DNA of 58,032 nt from BS750m-G4 sp964472195 (GTDB lineage: Bacteria; Bacteroidota; Ignavibacteria; Tepidaquicellales; Tepidaquicellaceae): NCBI GenBank assembly GCA_964472195.1, contig CAYYJH010000004.1:1-58032 (forward strand), written 5' to 3'. Position numbers and translations under genes: made by a program. Within the stretch, counting starts at the first letter, position 1. The number at the start of each line of letters is the position of its first letter. A model generated the notes under the pieces. It did no database searches and was not told where the DNA came from. It saw only the letters and a list, made by a program, of their open reading frames with translations. Below are positions 15,638 to 24,049 of this stretch, piece by piece.

Positions 15638-16693
15638 TTAATATGTCTGGAAACTGTTAATCGTAATTAAAGTCGAATTATATGAGGTTACCATTAAATT
15701 GTAATAAAGAATTACGTTATCATAACCGGTCTTGAATTCCAAATCTGTAAGTTTCCTTCCTTTTATATCATCTAAGAATTTGTCTGCATGACTGATAAAA
15801 TCTTTAACTGTCTTCGAAAAATAATCTTCAAAGCTGTATTTCATATATTTTGTAATGTCTGAATATTCAGCAGTAATGACTTTATCATACTCAACTTTGA
15901 ATGTTTTCTCAAATTCACTCAACTCCTCTACCAAAGGTGTAACATCTGAACTTTTGTTTATATCTTTAAACATTACTTGAAATGACTCTGCTTTATCCGA
16001 GGTTTTTTCAAGGGCGTTCTGTATTATTACAATTACTTTCTCATCAGGATCCGAATAATCATCCGGGTTTCTAATTACTATTTCAGGTTTATATTCATTA
16101 AGTGTTTCAGTATATACGTCGAGTAAAAATTCATACTCTTCATACTTTTGTTTTATTTCTTTATCATACTGTACTGCTTTAGATAAATCATTTTTGTAAT
16201 CACTATTTTTATAATAATTGACAACTTTTTTTGCTGTCTTCATGTAATCTTCAACCACTGGTATAAGCCTGTTGAAACTCTTTTCTAAATCGCGTTTCAT
16301 ATAAGAGTTTTCAGCCTCTAATTTGCTCAATTCTCCATCATCATAAAAAGATCTCTTATAATTTTTGATGGTCGACTCTAGAACACTTAATTGTATTTCA
16401 GGTCCGATCATTAATATAAAAGAATTTTTATTCACATTTTTCGGATCAGGAACATCATTTAAATATCCTTTTTGTATATTATCAACTGAAGAAGATAAGT
16501 TGCGGGATATTTCTAAATATTTATTATAGAAAATAATATCCTGCAAAGATGTGGTTTCAGTACTTTTTTCATTTACCGATTCTTCTTTTTCTGTATCCTC
16601 TTTCAACTCCGAGAACTTCTTTTCTAAATAAGAACATGACAGCAGAACCAATGCTAATACAAAAATCGATGTAAAAAATTTTATGTTATTCAT
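15638..16693 (-). CDS. Lipoprotein, resembles DUF3829 family
   Basis: 351 residues. A signal peptide ends in a lipobox LVLLSC (Cys20), so it should be lipidated and then acylated by the Lnt in this window. The mature part is charged and almost wholly alpha-helical. The opening block (IIFYNKYLEISRNLSSSVDNIQKGY) and spacing resemble DUF3829/YiiG-like lipoproteins; this match is by eye. Function unknown. It is separated from both neighbours by short AT-rich gaps. Confidence 0.75.
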   Translation of the reverse strand: MNNIKFFTSIFVLALVLLSCSYLEKKFSELKEDTEKEESVNEKSTETTSLQDIIFYNKYLEISRNLSSSVDNIQKGYLNDVPDPKNVNKNSFILMIGPEIQLSVLESTIKNYKRSFYDDGELSKLEAENSYMKRDLEKSFNRLIPVVEDYMKTAKKVVNYYKNSDYKNDLSKAVQYDKEIKQKYEEYEFLLDVYTETLNEYKPEIVIRNPDDYSDPDEKVIVIIQNALEKTSDKAESFQVMFKDINKSSDVTPLVEELSEFEKTFKVEYDKVITAEYSDITKYMKYSFEDYFSKTVKDFISHADKFLDDIKGRKLTDLEFKTGYDNVILYYNLMVTSYNSTLITINSFQTY

Positions 16694-16723
16694 GATATTT
16701 AAGATATCAGTTTCTATTATTTA

Positions 16724-17761
16724 TTATTTTTCAAAAAGTGTTTGTTCTCCCGGTTTTTTCCTTTTATTGATTCCCAAAAGCTTATACGCCAGCCTTGTAG
16801 CCTCTCTTCCTTTCGGGGTACGCTTAATAAAACCTTCAATAAGAAGAAAAGGTTCATAGACGTCTTCAACAGTTCCCGTATCTTCGCTTATAGAGGCAGC
16901 TATCGTTGACAAACCCACCGGTCCTCCGCCATGTTTTACAATTATTGTTTCTAATATTTTTTTGTCAATTTTATCAAGACCATACTCATCTACTCCCAGT
17001 GATTCAAGTGCGTAATCAGAAATCTTCTTGTCAATCATTCCATCGCCCTTTACAATTGCAAAATCCCTGGTTCTTCTTAAAAGCCTGTTTACAATTCTGG
17101 GTGTTGCCCTGCTCCTTTTTGCTATTTCTTCGGCACCATCATCAGATATTTTTATTTTCATTAACCTTGCTGAGCGTTTTACGATATCAATAAGATTACC
17201 TGTGTTGTAATAATCAAGATGGCTGGTAATCCCAAACCTCCCAAGCAATGGAGATGACAGCAAACCCTGCCTTGTCGTTGCTCCTATCAAAGTAAACTTT
17301 TCCAGTTTAATGGGGATACTGCGTGCGGCAGGACCCTGGTCTATCATTATATCAAGTTTATATTCTTCCATTGCGGAATAGAGAAACTCTTCAACTACTT
17401 TTGGTATCCTGTGGATCTCATCGATAAAAAGAATCTGGTTTTTTCTTAATTTAGTAAGCATTCCTGCAAGGTCACCGGGTTTTTCAATAATAGGACCTGA
17501 TGTACTGATAATATCTGTTTTAAGCTCATTAGCAACAATATTTGCCAGAGTTGTTTTTCCAAGACCGGGAGGTCCTGTAAATAAAACATGATCCAAAGAT
17601 TCCTTAAGCCTTTTCGAGCTTTCTATGAAAACCTGCAGATTCTCCTTCACCTTCTCCTGTCCAACAAATTCCCTGAAGTTCCTGGGTCTTATCAAAGTTG
17701 TAAAATCTTTCTCGTCTTCAGGAATCAAATCGGGGGAACTTATTCCTTTCCTGTTTTTCAT
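16724..17761 (-). CDS. ruvB: Holliday junction branch-migration ATPase RuvB
   Basis: 345-residue AAA+ motor that drives RuvA-bound Holliday junctions. Walker A is TGPPGLGKTTLA; Walker B is ILFIDEIHR; sensor 1 is LIGATTR; the arginine finger and sensor 2 are in LLGRFGI and ATPRIVNRLLRR. The C-terminal winged helix ends with GGPVGLSTIAASISED and RTPKGR. The ATG at 17761 is chosen: the frame extends to a TTG at 17830, but RuvB normally begins shortly before the DLIPEDEKDF-like segment. ruvA and ruvC are not in the window. Confidence 0.97.
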   Translation of the reverse strand: MKNRKGISSPDLIPEDEKDFTTLIRPRNFREFVGQEKVKENLQVFIESSKRLKESLDHVLFTGPPGLGKTTLANIVANELKTDIISTSGPIIEKPGDLAGMLTKLRKNQILFIDEIHRIPKVVEEFLYSAMEEYKLDIMIDQGPAARSIPIKLEKFTLIGATTRQGLLSSPLLGRFGITSHLDYYNTGNLIDIVKRSARLMKIKISDDGAEEIAKRSRATPRIVNRLLRRTRDFAIVKGDGMIDKKISDYALESLGVDEYGLDKIDKKILETIIVKHGGGPVGLSTIAASISEDTGTVEDVYEPFLLIEGFIKRTPKGREATRLAYKLLGINKRKKPGEQTLFEK

Positions 17762-17921
17762 CGATGTTTTAGCTTTGTTGTACTTTTTGGAATAAACTTT
17801 TGATAAAAATAATGTTAATTTTGAACACAAACAATTTTAATTCAGTTCTTGATTTAGATTTTTTTTTGCAAAAAAAGTTTTAGCGCTCATCAAATTAACA
17901 AAATTCAAATCGAACAATAAA

Positions 17922-18386
17922 ATGACCAATACTCAATCATATAATGAACCTGGTTCATCAATCATAAAAGAAGTAGAATTCATAGTAATCCAAAGAAAAG
18001 TCAGGATTATCGGGATTGCTATTTTACTTGGTATAATCATGGTTTATATATTCGCATTGTTTGTTCCGGAAGATAATATAAATCCGGAGATAAATATTCT
18101 GAATCTCCTCTCATTAATATTTTGCTTTGCGTTATGTTTCTCTTCTTTTTATGTCAAAAGGTTCTTTTTAAAAGCAATTAGCAGTAATAATTTTACAAAC
18201 AAATATTTTACTGCTTATATAATAACTTTCGCAATGTGTGATGTTGGTGGTTTGGTTTGTATCATTATTAATCTTGTTCTAAATCAGAATATCGTATACG
18301 CAACAACCGGTTTGATTATTTCAGTTTTTTGTCTTTTGATAAACTTCCCGCGAAAAGATGACATGAGGAGTTTAAATACAAGATAG
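17922..18386 (+). CDS. Four-helix membrane protein, unknown
   Basis: 154 residues with four hydrophobic segments (about 28-48, 58-78, 95-117, 122-143) and charged ends. Not recognised. The N-terminal cytoplasmic stretch has EVEFIVIQRKVRIIGIA. It is transcribed away from ruvB and converges on the Nudix gene with only 6 bp between stops. No Shine-Dalgarno is obvious; the membrane-protein pattern supports coding. Confidence 0.65.
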   Translation: MTNTQSYNEPGSSIIKEVEFIVIQRKVRIIGIAILLGIIMVYIFALFVPEDNINPEINILNLLSLIFCFALCFSSFYVKRFFLKAISSNNFTNKYFTAYIITFAMCDVGGLVCIIINLVLNQNIVYATTGLIISVFCLLINFPRKDDMRSLNTR

Positions 18387-18392
18387 TACTTG

Positions 18393-18956
18393 TCACAGCT
18401 CGTTGTCCAGTAATACTCTCATTAACAGATTAAGAGAGAACCCATCTTTAATCTCACCCGTTTTTATCATCTTTTTAATTTCATCTTTAGTAAACCATTT
18501 TGTTTCAAGAATTTCATTAGTATCTGTATGGCTGTAATTTTGCTTTACATTTTTTACGTGGTAACCATGAAAAAATTGGTTGCCAGAGCCTATAGATGGA
18601 TAAAAATTACCAATATAATAAAGAGATTCCAGTTTGACTTCGCATCCAGCTTCTTCTTTCAGTTCCTGGATAATGCAATCGGAGGGGTGCTGGTTTTCTG
18701 GAATTGTTCCTGCTGGCACTTCCCATCCAGTAAAATCACTGATGTATCTGTAGTTCTTTACAAGTATAATTTCACCTTTGCTATTTTCGGCAACCACGCC
18801 AACACCGCCATGATGATAATTTATTGCTTCATAATCAATCATGTTTCCATCAGGTAATAAAACTTTATCGCAATTATAATCCATCCAATTTCCTTTAACT
18901 TTTGTTGTTCTCTCGAGTACATTCCAGTGCTTCTTTGTTTCTTTTTCTTCTTTCAT
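18393..18956 (-). CDS. Nudix hydrolase (ADP-ribose pyrophosphatase-like) with altered Nudix box
   Basis: 187 residues. The N-terminal LERTTKVKGNWMDYNCDKVLLPDG and VKNYRY...GWEVPAGTI pattern is that of the ADP-ribose/nucleoside-diphosphate-sugar pyrophosphatase branch. The Nudix box reads G83-x5-Q89-x7-Q97-E98-L-K-E101-E102-A-G104: the first Glu and the Arg of the consensus are both Gln, while the metal-binding REUxEE glutamates (98, 101, 102) remain. Activity is therefore likely but should not be assumed. Stand-alone gene. Confidence 0.85.
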   Translation of the reverse strand: MKEEKETKKHWNVLERTTKVKGNWMDYNCDKVLLPDGNMIDYEAINYHHGGVGVVAENSKGEIILVKNYRYISDFTGWEVPAGTIPENQHPSDCIIQELKEEAGCEVKLESLYYIGNFYPSIGSGNQFFHGYHVKNVKQNYSHTDTNEILETKWFTKDEIKKMIKTGEIKDGFSLNLLMRVLLDNEL

Positions 18957-19023
18957 GTTTTTAAATTAGCAAATTCAGGATTAAAAATTATTATCCCGAA
19001 TTAAACGCTCGATTTAGCAAGGA

Positions 19024-19581
19024 TTAATTTACATCACTCAATAAAATTACACCGGTTGCAATTACTTCATAAACTTTTTGAGGACCCATGATACTCATAT
19101 TATCCTCTGAAGTGATACCATGGTCTTTGGAATCATCTTTGTAATGCTCTGCTTCTTCTTCTGAAATTTCTTTAATTTCAAAAGTACCCTGCACTTTTGC
19201 GTTCTTACCTGAACAATCCTTTGGCATAAAGAAGCTGTGATTCGTTTTAACTCTAATAGAATTATTTCCATCAGAAAGCATAACCCAGCATCCCGAAGAC
19301 TGACAAACATCGGAGATATTTCCGGTAACAACTATCTCCTTTTTGTTGAACTCATCCGAACCACCGATAAGCTGCTCGAACGTTAACACTTCAAAATCCT
19401 GGTTTATCTCTGCTCCAAATAGTACTCCTTCTTCAACTTCTGTTCCATTTACTTCACCTGTTTGTGAGTGTTCTTCCTTCTGATCATCCTTATTAGCATC
19501 TCCACATTGCGAATATGTATAAGCTGATAGAAAGAAAGAAAATAATAGTAAGAAAAAAATTCTACTGCATGATTTTATCAT
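19024..19581 (-). CDS. Exported DUF4920 protein
   Basis: 185 residues. A signal peptide (hydrophobic residues 7-21, ending near AYTYSQC) precedes a low-complexity acidic linker and a DUF4920 domain (about 60-183). The domain shows the family's GNISDVCQSSGCWVML motif with paired Cys, and VQGTFEIKEISEEEAEHY. The C-terminus of the signal (SAYTYSQC) is not a good lipobox, so cleavage by signal peptidase I is more likely. An AAAGGAGAT Shine-Dalgarno precedes the ATG. Function unknown; the Cys pair could bind metal or a disulfide partner. Confidence 0.82.
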   Translation of the reverse strand: MIKSCSRIFFLLLFSFFLSAYTYSQCGDANKDDQKEEHSQTGEVNGTEVEEGVLFGAEINQDFEVLTFEQLIGGSDEFNKKEIVVTGNISDVCQSSGCWVMLSDGNNSIRVKTNHSFFMPKDCSGKNAKVQGTFEIKEISEEEAEHYKDDSKDHGITSEDNMSIMGPQKVYEVIATGVILLSDVN

Positions 19582-19767
19582 GATGATATCTCCTTTGTGT
19601 TTTAATTAATGTTGTAATGTTTGTTTTATTAAATTAAACCTAAATTACTTCATTTGTCTTTGCAATAAATAAATGTGGTAAATTCGAAATGAATATTTTC
19701 TCAGTTCAATTTTAAAATTCAAACAGTTAATTTATATAGTTTAATCATTTAATAAAATAGAATAAAA

Positions 19768-19775
19768 TATCTTTG
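19768..19775 (+). promoter_or_regulatory. Candidate -7 box TATCTTTG
   Basis: Exact match to the Bacteroidetes sigma -7 consensus TAnnTTTG, 20 bp before the start codon of the TMEM175-like gene. The -33 region is AT-rich without a clear TTTG. Confidence 0.35.
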
Positions 19776-19795
19776 CAAAAACAAGCAATAAAACA

Positions 19796-20494
19796 ATGGA
19801 AGAAAACAAAGCATCAAAACACATAGTACTCAGCAATGATAGCTTAAGCAAATACCGTATCGAAGCACTTACTGACGGAGTTTTTGCAATAGTAATGACA
19901 TTGATGATATTGGGATTACAGTTTCCTGAAGATATACCCGAACAGTTATTCTCAACTAATATCAAAAATCACTTGCTCTTATTACTTCCAAAGCTTGAAA
20001 ATTATGCTATTAGTTTTATAGTGTTGGGCGTTTACTGGATAAGACATCAAGCACAGTTTAATGTTATAGAATATGCAAATAAAACTCTTCTTTGGATTAA
20101 TATTGTTTTCCTGATGCTTGTTGCGTTAATACCGTTCACTACATCCTTCGTGATGGATTACCCTAACTTTCAACTCCCGGTAATTCTTTACACCTCAAAT
20201 CTCTCATTGATCGGTTTATTACTGTATTTGCACTGGAAATATGCAACAAGCAATTTCAGGTTAATTGATAAGAGAGTAAGCATTGAATACATTAATAAAG
20301 GCTCAAGATTAACCTTAGCTGCTCCAATTATATTTCTCGTTTCAATTGGTGTTTCATTTATCAGCTTACGATTAAGTATTACTATAATGTATCTTGTACC
20401 AATAGTATACATAGTTTACAGAAATTATATCAAAGTAATAAAACCCAGGGTTAGAAGAAAAAGAAGTACAAAACATGAGAACACCCAAGAATAA
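19796..20494 (+). CDS. TMEM175-family (DUF1211) potassium channel-like protein
   Basis: 232 residues with six membrane helices. The first helix carries RIEALTDGVFAIVMTLMIL, the family signature (RxxxFSDxVFAI form, here TDGVFAI), which lines the pore. YWIRHQAQFNVIEYANKTLLWINIVFLMLVALIPFTTS in helices 3-4 also fits. Bacterial members form homotetrameric leak K+ channels of the inner membrane. The C-terminus is basic. Gene stands alone, 84 bp before rpsT. Confidence 0.88.
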   Translation: MEENKASKHIVLSNDSLSKYRIEALTDGVFAIVMTLMILGLQFPEDIPEQLFSTNIKNHLLLLLPKLENYAISFIVLGVYWIRHQAQFNVIEYANKTLLWINIVFLMLVALIPFTTSFVMDYPNFQLPVILYTSNLSLIGLLLYLHWKYATSNFRLIDKRVSIEYINKGSRLTLAAPIIFLVSIGVSFISLRLSITIMYLVPIVYIVYRNYIKVIKPRVRRKRSTKHENTQE

Positions 20495-20578
20495 CAAAGA
20501 ACAGGTATGAATACAATTAGGTTTGATTTTACTATTGCTTTTTTCTATTTTTACTCCTCATAAAATTAATGTTATATA

Positions 20579-20836
20579 ATGCCATTAAGACACAAATCAG
20601 CACAAAAAAGAGCTCGACAAACAATTAAAAGAACTGAAAGAAATAAAAACAAAAAGGCTTTAATAAAAAGTTCTGTAAAGAGCGTGATGTCACAAAAAGA
20701 TAAGAAATCTGCAGAACCTGAACTCAAGAAGACAATCTCGATAATAGATAAAGCCGCAACAAAGGGCGTCTTACATAAAAATAAAGCCGCTCGCACTAAA
20801 TCTAAAATAAGCAAGCACGTAAACACCCTTAAATAG
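20579..20836 (+). CDS. rpsT: 30S ribosomal protein S20
   Basis: 85 residues, very basic and helical: MPLRHKSAQKRARQTIKRTERN is the S20 N-terminus, and the GVLHKNKAARTKSKISKHV block is the conserved C-terminal signature. It binds 16S rRNA early in 30S assembly. Monocistronic with a strong terminator 48 bp downstream. Confidence 0.96.
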   Translation: MPLRHKSAQKRARQTIKRTERNKNKKALIKSSVKSVMSQKDKKSAEPELKKTISIIDKAATKGVLHKNKAARTKSKISKHVNTLK

Positions 20837-20883
20837 AAAAGTTTATCGTTTTAGCATTCACCAGATTTTAGATATAATACAAA

Positions 20884-20920
20884 AAAGCGATTCTTAAAAA
20901 ATAAAGAATCGCTTTCATTT
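20884..20920 (+). terminator. Intrinsic terminator after rpsT
   Basis: 12-bp perfect stem AAAGCGATTCTT / AAGAATCGCTTT (20884-20895 / 20904-20915) with an 8-nt loop and a T-rich tail. A-rich sequence on the other side means it could also act on minus-strand transcripts from ridA. Confidence 0.85.
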
Positions 20921-20995
20921 TACAACTCCAACAATTATTAAACATCGTAACCAGTTTATAATTTATCAACTCATATTATTTATAACACTTTTTTT

Positions 20996-21373
20996 CTAAT
21001 CCCTGTAAGCAATTACATCGATCTCAACTTTCACATTCTTCGGTAACCTTGCAACTTCAACGGTGCTTCTGGCAGGCATAGATTTATCAAAGTATTGAGA
21101 GTATACTTCATTCATTTCGGTAAAATCGTTCATATTGCAAAGATAAACCGTAGTCTTCAAAACATTTTCTAGAGAAGAACCATTATCATCAAGCACATGC
21201 TTTAAATTCTCTATTACTGTCTTTGTTTGTTCTTTAATGTTATCGGATTTTATCGTGCCCGTTCTATCAAGAGCTATCTGTCCGGATGTAAAAATCAATT
21301 TTTCAAATCCTATCGCCTGCGAGTAGGGACCTATAGGTTCCGGTGCTTCTTTAGAATAAAGAATGTTTTTCAT
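20996..21373 (-). CDS. ridA: RidA family enamine/imine deaminase
   Basis: 125 residues of the YjgF/YER057c/UK114 family. Signature features are PEPIGPYSQAI, TSGQIALD and KTTVYLCNMNDFTEMNEVYSQYF, with the substrate-binding Arg in PARSTVEVARLP and a Glu near the C-terminus (VEIDVIA). The enzyme hydrolyses reactive 2-aminoacrylate made by PLP enzymes such as the one at 259-1227. It lies 30 bp downstream of parB on the same strand. Confidence 0.95.
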   Translation of the reverse strand: MKNILYSKEAPEPIGPYSQAIGFEKLIFTSGQIALDRTGTIKSDNIKEQTKTVIENLKHVLDDNGSSLENVLKTTVYLCNMNDFTEMNEVYSQYFDKSMPARSTVEVARLPKNVKVEIDVIAYRD

Positions 21374-21403
21374 TTTATGTGTTTTGTGTTTTATATAAGA
21401 ACC

Positions 21404-22306
21404 TTAACTGTCATCACATTTATCCATTATTCTTTCGAGATCATCACTTGTATAATATTCTATAATAATTTCCCCCGAATTTCTCGTCTTGTTTTTAATC
21501 CTTACCTTTGTTCCAAAATACTTCCTTAATTTATCTTCCATTGTTTTCATAAAGGGGTTTATCATCGTACTTAACCTTGTTATCTTATTCTTTTTTTGCT
21601 TAGTAAATCCTTTTGTTAAATCCTCGAGTTTTCTAACAGACAATTTCTCGGAAATGACTCTGCGCCACAATGCTATCTGTTCTTTTATATTCTCGACCCG
21701 AAGAAGCATTCTTGCATGGGCTTCGGTTATCTCATTCTTTCTCAAGGAAACTTTGATCTCCGAGGGAAGCCTTTGTAATCTTAAGTAATTCGCAACAGTA
21801 CTTCTTCTTTTTGAGACCTTCCCTGCAATTTGTTCCTGTGTAAAATCATATTCATCGACCAATTTCTGGTAAGAATTCGAAAGCTCCATCGGATTCAAAT
21901 CTTCCCGTTGAATGTTTTCTATTAAGGCAAGCTCAAGCATGCTTTCATTACTGCTTACATCATCTTTGTAAACGTAAGCCGGCACTTTTTCCATTCCAAT
22001 TATTTTCGCAGCCCTTACTCTTCTTTCCCCTGTAATCAAATCAAAACTTTTATCATCATCGGATATTTTAACCGTGATTGGCTGGATGATACCTTTTTGC
22101 TTAATGGATTTGGATAACTCTTTTAATTTTTCTTCATTAAAATCCTCACGCGGTTGAAACGGATTTAAGTTAATACTGTTAATATCTATATCAAGAAAAA
22201 TACTATCCTTTGGAATCTTCTGTTCGCCGGGAATAGAATCAACATCAACATTTTTCTCGTCAAATAATGCCGATAATCCTTTTCCAAGCCTTGCTTTTTT
22301 ATCCAT
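21404..22306 (-). CDS. parB: Chromosome partitioning protein ParB (Spo0J)
   Basis: 300 residues: N-terminal ParB/sulfiredoxin-like CTPase domain with LNPFQPREDF and GERRVRAAKI, the central helix-turn-helix (TQEQIAGKVSKRRSTVANYLRLQRLP; ITEAHARMLL) and a C-terminal dimerisation part with a basic stretch. ParB loads at parS, slides as a CTP clamp and recruits ParA and SMC. parA lies 8 bp upstream. No obvious parS site (TGTTTCACGTGAAACA-type) was found in the window. Confidence 0.96.
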   Translation of the reverse strand: MDKKARLGKGLSALFDEKNVDVDSIPGEQKIPKDSIFLDIDINSINLNPFQPREDFNEEKLKELSKSIKQKGIIQPITVKISDDDKSFDLITGERRVRAAKIIGMEKVPAYVYKDDVSSNESMLELALIENIQREDLNPMELSNSYQKLVDEYDFTQEQIAGKVSKRRSTVANYLRLQRLPSEIKVSLRKNEITEAHARMLLRVENIKEQIALWRRVISEKLSVRKLEDLTKGFTKQKKNKITRLSTMINPFMKTMEDKLRKYFGTKVRIKNKTRNSGEIIIEYYTSDDLERIMDKCDDS

Positions 22307-22314
22307 AAGAGAGA

Positions 22315-23115
22315 TTAATTTTGTTTTCCATGTTCATTTCTTTGTATGAATTCATTACCAAGTTCTGTGTAATTTTGGGCTCCCATAGATTGGGGATCAT
22401 AGATAATTATAGGTTTCCCAAAACTCGGTGCTTCCCCTATTTTTACGTTCCTCGCAATTTTTGTATTAAAAACTCTTTCGCCAAAAAATTTTCTTAGTTC
22501 CGATTCAATCTGGTTTGCCAGTTTCAATCTTGTGTCGAACATAGTCAGTAAATAACCTTCAATATTAAGAGATGGGTTATATGAATTCTTAACCCTCTTT
22601 ATTGTATTTAGTAATTGTGAAAGACCTTCAAGAGCATAATATTCACACTGTACTGGAATTAGAACCGAATGAGCTGCCGTTAAAGCATTAACCGTTATCA
22701 AACCCAACGAAGGGGGGCAATCCAGGAATATATAATCATATTTTACATCTTCTGTTTCAACACCGTTTATCAACGCGTTAATTTTATCTTTCAATACTCT
22801 TTCTCTGGATTTAAATTCAATTAATTCCAGCTCCGCTGCAACGAGATTGATGTTTGAAGAAATAACATCCAAGTTTTCAATTTGTGTTTTCTTAAGACTC
22901 TCTTTGATGTTTCGGTCTAATATCATCACGTCATAGATTGTGTCACCGTCTTCTCTTGCTTCTATACCAATACCGGTTGTTGCATTTGCCTGAGGGTCAA
23001 CATCTATCATCAATACTTTCTTGCCGATTGTAGCAATGCAGGATGAAAGATTTACTGCGGTTGTTGTTTTACCAACACCGCCCTTTTGATTCGCAATTGA
23101 AATAATTTTAGTCAA
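22315..23115 (-). CDS. parA: Chromosome partitioning ATPase ParA (Soj)
   Basis: 266-residue deviant Walker ATPase. The opening KIISIANQKGGVGKTTTAVNLSSC contains the deviant Walker A KGGVGKTT with the signature first Lys. LMIDVDPQANATTG is switch I and YIFLDCPPSLGLIT is Walker B. There is no long N-terminal helix-turn-helix, so it is the chromosomal Soj type rather than the plasmid type Ia. Operon: parA-parB-ridA. Confidence 0.97.
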   Translation of the reverse strand: MTKIISIANQKGGVGKTTTAVNLSSCIATIGKKVLMIDVDPQANATTGIGIEAREDGDTIYDVMILDRNIKESLKKTQIENLDVISSNINLVAAELELIEFKSRERVLKDKINALINGVETEDVKYDYIFLDCPPSLGLITVNALTAAHSVLIPVQCEYYALEGLSQLLNTIKRVKNSYNPSLNIEGYLLTMFDTRLKLANQIESELRKFFGERVFNTKIARNVKIGEAPSFGKPIIIYDPQSMGAQNYTELGNEFIQRNEHGKQN

Positions 23116-23207
23116 TACTCTATTTCTACCAGTTTAATTATAACCAACTTTTTTCAACTCTACTGTTGAAAGATATTAATTAATAAAATAATGTACCTTT
23201 CAACTCT

Positions 23208-23882
23208 TTACAATTCCACAATATCTCCCGGACTCATAATATTACATTTAATCCCAATAGATTCTATTTTTTTCCTGAAATCTTCAGGATTAGCTTTTAT
23301 CACATCAAACGTGTTATAATGTACGGGGGTAACTGTAGATGCATTAACAAACTCTGCTGCTTTCACAGCATCATCGATTCCCATTGTAAAATTATCACCA
23401 ATTGGTAAAAACGCATAATCTATTTTATTCATTTCCCCAAGCAACTTCATATCATAAAACAAAGCTGTATCTCCAGCATGGTATACAGTCTTTCCATCCA
23501 TACTAATTAATGCTCCGCCTGCTTCCCCGGTATAAGATCCATCGGGAGCGGATGAAGAGTGATGTGCAAGTGTAAGCTTCAGTCTGCCAAACGGAAAATC
23601 GTATCCACCACCAAGATTCATATGATGTACATTTATTCCGCTTTTACCTACGTGTTCTGCAAGCTCGAAGGTCGCAATCACAAGAGCATCGTTCTTTTTT
23701 GCAACCTCTATTGTATCACCGTAATGATCACTGTGTCCATGTGTTAGAATAATAAAATTGCACTTAACATCATTAGGTTTAATTTTACATAATGGATTAT
23801 CTGTTATGAAAGGATCTATTACTACAGAGTTCCCTTCATTTTCTAATTGGATAAATGCATGTCCGTGATAGGTAATTTTCAT
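23208..23882 (-). CDS. Metallo-beta-lactamase fold hydrolase (UPF0173 family)
   Basis: 224 residues with the MBL metal sites in order: THGHSDHYGD (HxHxDH), a His in LAHHSSS, the Asp of VYHAGDTALF and the final His of VTPVHYNTF. Pattern and length match the UPF0173/YtkL group of predicted metal-dependent hydrolases, whose natural substrate is unsettled. It starts MKITYHGHAFIQLE, the usual opening. Separate unit upstream of parA on the same strand (92 bp). Confidence 0.9.
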   Translation of the reverse strand: MKITYHGHAFIQLENEGNSVVIDPFITDNPLCKIKPNDVKCNFIILTHGHSDHYGDTIEVAKKNDALVIATFELAEHVGKSGINVHHMNLGGGYDFPFGRLKLTLAHHSSSAPDGSYTGEAGGALISMDGKTVYHAGDTALFYDMKLLGEMNKIDYAFLPIGDNFTMGIDDAVKAAEFVNASTVTPVHYNTFDVIKANPEDFRKKIESIGIKCNIMSPGDIVEL

Positions 23883-24005
23883 ATCTCATTGTTTTGTTTT
23901 TTACAATAATAAATTTAAATTACTACATTAATGATTTTATTTCAATTTGTTTATCTATGCATAAAAGAGAAAGAATCTTAACTTTTTAGTTTCTGAAAAT
24001 AGATT

Positions 24006-24013
24006 TATATTTG
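24006..24013 (+). promoter_or_regulatory. Candidate -7 box TATATTTG for citrate synthase
   Basis: Exact TAnnTTTG match 36 bp before the citrate synthase ATG, with a T-rich stretch (23981-23990) about 17-25 bp upstream of it. This is the Bacteroidetes housekeeping promoter form; unproven in this organism. Confidence 0.4.
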
Positions 24014-24049
24014 AATGTACTTATTCTATCAAATTTAAATCATACCAAA

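Noticed and set aside
17762..17830. TTG-initiated extension of ruvB
   Set aside because: RuvB families begin at the ATG at 17761; the extension has no homology signal.
21404..23115. parS sites or a replication origin near parAB
   Set aside because: No TGTTTCACGTGAAACA-like or DnaA-box cluster was seen; absence here is not proof for the chromosome.
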